Shown: positions 60,153 to 64,000 of the stretch, piece after piece
Position numbering within the stretch: the stretch's first letter is position 1
Layout: each line of letters starts with the position of its first letter
Assembly: GCF_001593605.1 (NCBI RefSeq)
Contig: NZ_CP012836.1
Coordinates: 682,001 to 746,000, forward strand
Direction: 5' to 3'
DNA: 64,000 bases
Source: Algoriphagus sanaruensis
GTDB lineage: Bacteria > Bacteroidota > Bacteroidia > Cytophagales > Cyclobacteriaceae
Notes under the pieces: model-generated
What the model saw: the letters and a program-made list of their open reading frames with translations, nothing else
Told to the model about the DNA's origin: nothing
Databases searched by the model: none
Made by a program: the position numbers and the translations under genes

Positions 60153-60879
60153 ATGAAAACGCATTCTAGAATTTTCGCTTTTTTAGTAATGGCAACCCTG
60201 ACGGCCTTGGGATTTCCCCAAGACCTCAAGCGACTCAGCTATCAGGCTTACCTCATCCAGGACAAAAATTCCTGGAAGCAAAATGTGGCACTTGCCACTC
60301 AGGCCCATCAGATTCAGCCCAATGAAAGGACTTCTTTTGACCTAGCCCTGATGGAATATGGTCTGCTTAATGTCACGATGGTCGATCAGGATGAGCGCCT
60401 ATTTGATGCCTATGCGGACGGATTGGAAAAAAGACTTAAAGCCCTGAGTTCATCCCAAACCTACGGGGCTGAGGCTAAGGCGCTACTTTCTTCGCTCCAT
60501 GGTTACAAAATTGCTTACAATCCGATGAAAGGAATGTTTTTGGGACCAAAGAGCTCAGGTTTACTGGAGGAAGCTTTTGCCCAAGCTCCCAATTCGCCGA
60601 TCGTACTGAAAATGATGGCAGGGAATAAGTATTTCACTCCGGAAACCTGGGGAGGAGACAAAGACGAAGCACTTGCTCTTTTCCAAAAGTCAAATCAGGC
60701 TTTCGAAAAATCCGGAAAGGAGTAGGATTGGATGTATTTGGACAATATGGCTTGGATGGGAATGATCTATCAGGAAAAAGGAAATGAGGCTAAAGCCAAA
60801 GAAATCTGGACTCAGGCCGTGAAACTAGAGCCTAACTTTCATTGGGTGGCCAAAGGTCTTCTGGCCAATTTGAATTGAA
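60153..60879 (+). pseudogene. Broken TPR-repeat protein gene, in-frame TAG plus probable frameshift
   Basis: The first 190 codons encode an exported TPR-like protein (signal LVMATLTALGFPQ; then helices such as QNVALATQAHQIQP). An in-frame TAG at 60723-60725 stops it, yet the same frame goes on with DWMYLDNMAWMGMIYQEK and ends of a typical final TPR (KAKEIWTQAVKLEPNF). After base 60840 the frame turns into an unnatural tail, while the +1 frame gives HWVAKGLLANLN and a stop at 60877-60879, a believable C-terminus. Two lesions suggest a decayed gene; sequencing error is the alternative. It is 43 bases after the regulator gene. Confidence 0.72.
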
Positions 60880-60900
60880 TTAAAGGTTTTACCATCGAAA

Positions 60901-60927
60901 AAGCAGCGGCCACTGACCGCTGCTTTT
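60901..60927. terminator. Bidirectional terminator between the TPR pseudogene and the DUF4139 gene
   Basis: AAAGCAGCGG (60901-60910), a seven-base loop and CCGCTGCTTT (60918-60927) form a 10-pair stem flanked by A- and T-runs between the two convergent ends. Confidence 0.85.
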
Positions 60928-60933
60928 TTGGGT

Positions 60934-62814
60934 TTAGTCTAAAATTATCCGTTCACTTTTTGGATACTTGACCTCATATTGGAAAGAAACCTTTTGCTGG
61001 GTTCCAGGAGCCAGGCGTATTTCCCAAGTTATAATTCCAGTTTGGGGGTCTAATTTTCCGCCGCTTAGTTCTCCAGGACTTACACTGATATTGGAATTGA
61101 CGGATACAGGAATCTGATCCTTGACCAAAAGGGTGATTGCTTGGGATTTGTTGTTTTTTAATGTGATTTCGTATCCCCTACTTTCGGTGATGCTGGATCC
61201 GATGGTTCGTTTCTTGGAGAATTGATCTACTTTTTCACGCTGCATTACGATCGAGCGATCACGTCCCATGGAAATTTGAAGTGTATCCTGAAGAGCTGCA
61301 GCGTTCAAAAGAGACCTACCAACAAACCCCTCCTCAAAGTACAGATTGCTTTCTCCCTCGAGCAGACTGTATTGACTCCAATCGGTGATTTCGGCTATTA
61401 GGAAGGCATCTTTGTCCAATTTTGAGATGGCAGTGTATAGATAATTTGCTGGGATATCATAGGTTTTTAGATCTACCAAAGTTCGTTCTCCATTGGTTTT
61501 GATCGAATATGGCTCAGCTACCTCTATTTCCACAGTGGTTTGATTTTCGACAAAGGAAGTAAGCAATGGCGTTGCTTCAAGTTCTCTTTTACTTCTTACA
61601 TTCACTCCGGCTACACGTCCCTGAAGAGATCGATCCATGGAGTTAGAGTAACCAGCCACCACTACCTCTTGAAGCATTGAAACATCCTCTTGCATACTCA
61701 CACTGATGGTAGATCTTCCTTGAATAGGTACTTCTTGCGTAGAGAAACCAACAAATGAATAAACAAGACTTTGGGAAGAAGGTGGGATAGTGATCGAATA
61801 TCTGCCGTCCAAATCTGTAGCAGTACCAATTGTGGTTCCTTTTACCAAGACTGTGGCTCCTGGTATAGGTTCTCCATTTGAGTCTAGGACCACTCCGCTT
61901 ACTTGGCCTGGTACAGGAGGTAATGCAAATTTATTTACTGTAGTAAAACGTGCATAGTTCAGTTCCCACTTTTCAAGTAATGGAGCCTGTCCACTTTGGT
62001 TGGGATTAGCATTTGAAAAGCGCAGCTTCACATTTTTCCAATCCACACCCGTGTTTTGATATACTTCCGCTTTATAAGTGATTTTAAGAGGATCGTTGAT
62101 GGTTTTTACTCGGACATCATACTTGGGATACCAGCCGGCATTAGCTACGAGGTAGTTGATTTGAAAGCTACCCGTCCCCGAAGATGAAGCTTTAACTCGG
62201 ATGCGGATTTCTGAAGTTGATTTGTTTTGGCTTTCACGCATGGCGCTGATTTGATTTCGCAAGCGCTCTAGTTCCCTTTCGTTTTCTGCGATCTTGGACT
62301 TTATCTGAAGTTCCTCATTGGTGATTTTGGTGAGTTCGCTGTCAAAAAAATCTAAAGCTGTTTTCAACTCCGCCATGGATGGACCGGTTTGACTGCCGCC
62401 GAGGTCTTTGTTGGCAGAGAGTAAACTTGCCTTGTTAGATAAAACCTGAAGTCTGTTTTGAGCCAAGGTTTGAGACTTTTGAATAGTCCCAATCTGATTT
62501 TCTAGTTCTTTTACTTTTTCGCCCTGCTCATTTTCACTCAAATAATCCAGTCTTTTATTAACAGCCTGAATAGTGAAATTACCCTGAGCTTTTACTTGAA
62601 TGCTTTTTTCGTCAAGGTATGGCGAAAGGCCTTTAAGTACTACGATAGACTCCCCAGCTGGAATTTGGCCAGAGGCTGTTTCAAAAACCTGAGCTCCTGA
62701 AAGGAACAATGTAATATCCTTTATTTGGCTTTTCAAAGGCGTCTCTTTGATCTCCTGACTGAGTCCTTTGAAAACAAAAACCAATAGGAAAGCGGGAAAA
62801 ATTAGTCGTTTCAT
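60934..62814 (-). CDS. DUF4139 (MuiA-like) protein with a SusC-like insert
   Basis: I start at the ATG ending at 62814 (MKRLIFPAFLLVF), 626 residues with a signal peptide; a longer reading has no signal. The DUF4140 N-terminus (IKDITLFLSGAQVFETASGQ) and coiled coil (about 93-205) are followed by a DUF4139 barrel (YLVANAGWYPKYDVRV). Between the barrel strands, residues 303-408 hold a carboxypeptidase-regulatory domain (GVVLDSNGEPIPGATVLVKG, DLDGRYSI) and then LQEVVVAGYSNSMDRSLQGR, like the start of a SusC plug. The rest is DUF4139 to the end. The function is unknown. Confidence 0.85.
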   Translation of the reverse strand: MKRLIFPAFLLVFVFKGLSQEIKETPLKSQIKDITLFLSGAQVFETASGQIPAGESIVVLKGLSPYLDEKSIQVKAQGNFTIQAVNKRLDYLSENEQGEKVKELENQIGTIQKSQTLAQNRLQVLSNKASLLSANKDLGGSQTGPSMAELKTALDFFDSELTKITNEELQIKSKIAENERELERLRNQISAMRESQNKSTSEIRIRVKASSSGTGSFQINYLVANAGWYPKYDVRVKTINDPLKITYKAEVYQNTGVDWKNVKLRFSNANPNQSGQAPLLEKWELNYARFTTVNKFALPPVPGQVSGVVLDSNGEPIPGATVLVKGTTIGTATDLDGRYSITIPPSSQSLVYSFVGFSTQEVPIQGRSTISVSMQEDVSMLQEVVVAGYSNSMDRSLQGRVAGVNVRSKRELEATPLLTSFVENQTTVEIEVAEPYSIKTNGERTLVDLKTYDIPANYLYTAISKLDKDAFLIAEITDWSQYSLLEGESNLYFEEGFVGRSLLNAAALQDTLQISMGRDRSIVMQREKVDQFSKKRTIGSSITESRGYEITLKNNKSQAITLLVKDQIPVSVNSNISVSPGELSGGKLDPQTGIITWEIRLAPGTQQKVSFQYEVKYPKSERIILD

Positions 62815-63011
62815 GGCAAAATCATTTAGCTTAGAAACAACGAATATTTTGAGTAAAAGGCAACAGCTCATCATAAAATCTGTCAAAAATTCCAGTTTTT
62901 GCAGTTGGGTCACTCGACGTTGATTAGTTTTGTTGGGAAGTCCAATTGGTATTAAAAAGGCTCATGGAGCCTACTGATGAATTAAATTTTATTAAACAAG
63001 CACTAAACTTT

Positions 63012-63794
63012 ATGACTCTTTTTCAAAGTATCCTCATTGCCATAATTGAAGGTCTAACTGAGTTTTTACCGATTTCTTCCACCGGACATATGATTTTGGC
63101 TTCGGCGGCGATGGGTATCCACGAGGATGAATTTGTGAAAACCTTCGAGGTTTTTATTCAGCTTGGGGCGATTTTGGCCATAGCACTCATGTATATCAAG
63201 CGGTTTTTCCGCAGCCTGAATATTTACTTTAAGCTTTTTGCTGCATTCTTGCCCACTGCAGTCATCGGACTTTTGGCCTATGATTTTATCAAAGGCTACC
63301 TGTTTAATCCCATCGTAGTCTCTGTTTCCTTGATCTTGGGAGGTGTGATTTTGATTTTGATTGACAAAAAAGTAGTCAATCAAGAAACCTCACTGAAGGA
63401 GGTCGAGGATATTTCTTACAAAAACGCCTTCTTTATCGGCCTATGTCAGTGTCTTTCGATGGTACCCGGTACCTCCCGAGCCGCAGCTACTATTATTGGA
63501 GGTGTTTTTAATGGATTGGATAAAAAGCAGGCGACTGAGTTTTCTTTCCTTTTGGCGGTACCTACCATGATGGCGGCTGGAGGATATGACCTCATTAAGT
63601 CAGATTTAGCGTTTACTTCTGAGCAACTTTCCATGTTGGCGATAGGATTTGGAGTAGCTTTTGTCTCGGCTTGGTTTGCAGTGAAACTGTTTTTAAAATA
63701 TGTTTCCAATCATGGATTTACCGCTTTCGGTTGGTATCGGATTGTGTTGGGGATTGTATTTTTGATCTTGATGTGGGGGGCTGATTTGGGCTAA
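63012..63794 (+). CDS. uppP: Undecaprenyl-diphosphatase UppP
   Basis: I choose the ATG at 63012 (MTLFQSILIAIIEGLTEFLP), 260 residues; a TTG start at 62946 would add 22 residues. The membrane enzyme regenerates undecaprenyl phosphate for cell-wall and polysaccharide synthesis. The two active-site motifs are EGLTEFLPISSTGHM and MVPGTSRAAATIIGG. It is convergent with a GldJ/GldK-like gene, with a strong terminator between them. Confidence 0.95.
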   Translation: MTLFQSILIAIIEGLTEFLPISSTGHMILASAAMGIHEDEFVKTFEVFIQLGAILAIALMYIKRFFRSLNIYFKLFAAFLPTAVIGLLAYDFIKGYLFNPIVVSVSLILGGVILILIDKKVVNQETSLKEVEDISYKNAFFIGLCQCLSMVPGTSRAAATIIGGVFNGLDKKQATEFSFLLAVPTMMAAGGYDLIKSDLAFTSEQLSMLAIGFGVAFVSAWFAVKLFLKYVSNHGFTAFGWYRIVLGIVFLILMWGADLG

Positions 63795-63860
63795 TCCAAT
63801 GAAATAGCCAAAAAGATTCTTAAGGAATTATAGTAATAAAAAGTAAAACCAAATTGAAAC

Positions 63861-63892
63861 AAAAAGGCCCAGTAGCGATACTGGGCCTTTTT
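63861..63892. terminator. Bidirectional terminator between uppP and the Gld-like gene
   Basis: AAAAAGGCCCAGTA (63861-63874), the loop GCGA and TACTGGGCCTTTTT (63879-63892) form a perfect 14-pair stem with A- and T-runs on its two sides. Confidence 0.92.
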
Positions 63893-63913
63893 GTTTTCCT
63901 AGGAATAGATGAT

Positions 63914-64000
63914 TTATTTTCCTTTTTCTCCAATAGAGATCATAGCGCAGCGGAAACCAATATGGTTGGTAGCTGAATCTTGATGCATAAATCGACGAGT
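63914..64000 (-). CDS. C-terminal end of a GldJ/GldK-like formylglycine-generating-enzyme fold protein (partial)
   Basis: The last 87 bases, read on the minus strand, give 28 residues and TAA; the 5' part lies beyond the window. The segment RRFMHQDSATNHIGFRCAMI is the end of the sulfatase-modifying-factor fold, in which IGFRCAM is characteristic. In Bacteroidetes this fold is found in the gliding and type IX secretion proteins GldJ and GldK, and the sequence resembles GldJ most. Only the C-terminus is visible, so the exact paralogue is uncertain. Confidence 0.6.
   Translation of the reverse strand, partial: TRRFMHQDSATNHIGFRCAMISIGEKGK

Noticed and set aside
1..64000. Possible CRISPR array, prophage, transposase or tRNA genes
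   Set aside because: I saw no regularly spaced direct repeats, no phage or transposase proteins among the coding regions, and no tRNA-like cloverleaf in the larger gaps; a dedicated tRNA search would be needed to be certain.

Overview
The window looks like chromosomal DNA of a non-phototrophic, carotenoid-pigmented member of the Bacteroidetes (Cytophagales, most like Algoriphagus or another Cyclobacteriaceae genus). The reasons are gliding-type Gld proteins at both edges, a TonB-dependent receptor with an N-terminal carboxypeptidase-regulatory domain, a hybrid-two-component-style propeller kinase, the Bacteroidetes promoter form TTTG-N(19-25)-TAnnTTTG at several genes, and a fusion-type lycopene cyclase (CrtYcd) of the kind known from Algoriphagus. 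The genus is an inference from gene content. No rRNA, tRNA, CRISPR array, phage or transposase gene was found.

Layout. 1-13.7 kb: end of a gldB-like gene, then nth-asnB-glycosyltransferase (minus), a P1-family peptidase with a membrane protein (plus), an RsmF-like rRNA methyltransferase, a DUF1304 gene bracketed by inverted copies of a palindromic repeat, a MoxR/ChlI-like AAA ATPase with its VWA partner, queG, nadC and a DUF4783 gene. 13.8-27.8 kb: mostly plus-strand housekeeping genes (gpmI, polA, radA), an amidase, sugar/FAD enzymes, a PLP decarboxylase, a small barrel protein and a YdeI-like protein. 27.9-38.7 kb: a TonB receptor, then the carotenoid region. One operon reads ECF sigma-crtI-crtB-crtYcd-ispH-crtW; separate units hold crtZ-merR(B12) and cruF; on the plus strand lie a DUF4286 gene and tspO. 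38.8-50.2 kb: a giant propeller-amidohydrolase and a six-gene signalling operon (propeller kinase, receiver, membrane kinase, receiver, receiver-adenylate cyclase, DUF6090). 50.3-64 kb: a rhomboid-like protein, an M14 peptidase, ohrR-ohr, a Gfo/Idh oxidoreductase, oxyR, an NlpE-like lipoprotein, a membrane protein with its winged-helix regulator followed by a broken TPR gene, a DUF4139 protein, uppP and the end of a GldJ/GldK-like gene.

How the genes work together. The carotenoid genes can take phytoene precursors to a keto- and hydroxy-modified, probably monocyclic, tertiary-alcohol carotenoid of the flexixanthin type (CrtB, CrtI, CrtYcd, CrtW, CrtZ, CruF), with IspH supplying isoprenoid units; crtE is not in the window. 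The MerR protein keeps the W-x9-EH and His motifs of the CarH adenosylcobalamin photoreceptors, and an inverted repeat of TTGTTTAA overlaps a good promoter in front of the sigma factor gene, so light-dependent derepression of the operon is a coherent hypothesis. OxyR and OhrR-Ohr form a peroxide-defence neighbourhood, although the OhrR copy has lost its sensing cysteine.

The least expected items are the putative light-switch operator, the kinase/receiver/cyclase operon, a rhomboid with His and Asn interchanged at the active site, the cysteine-less OhrR, a DUF4139 protein carrying a SusC-like insert, several genes whose -7 box lies only four bases before ATG (possible leaderless mRNAs), and a TPR gene with a nonsense codon and probable frameshift.
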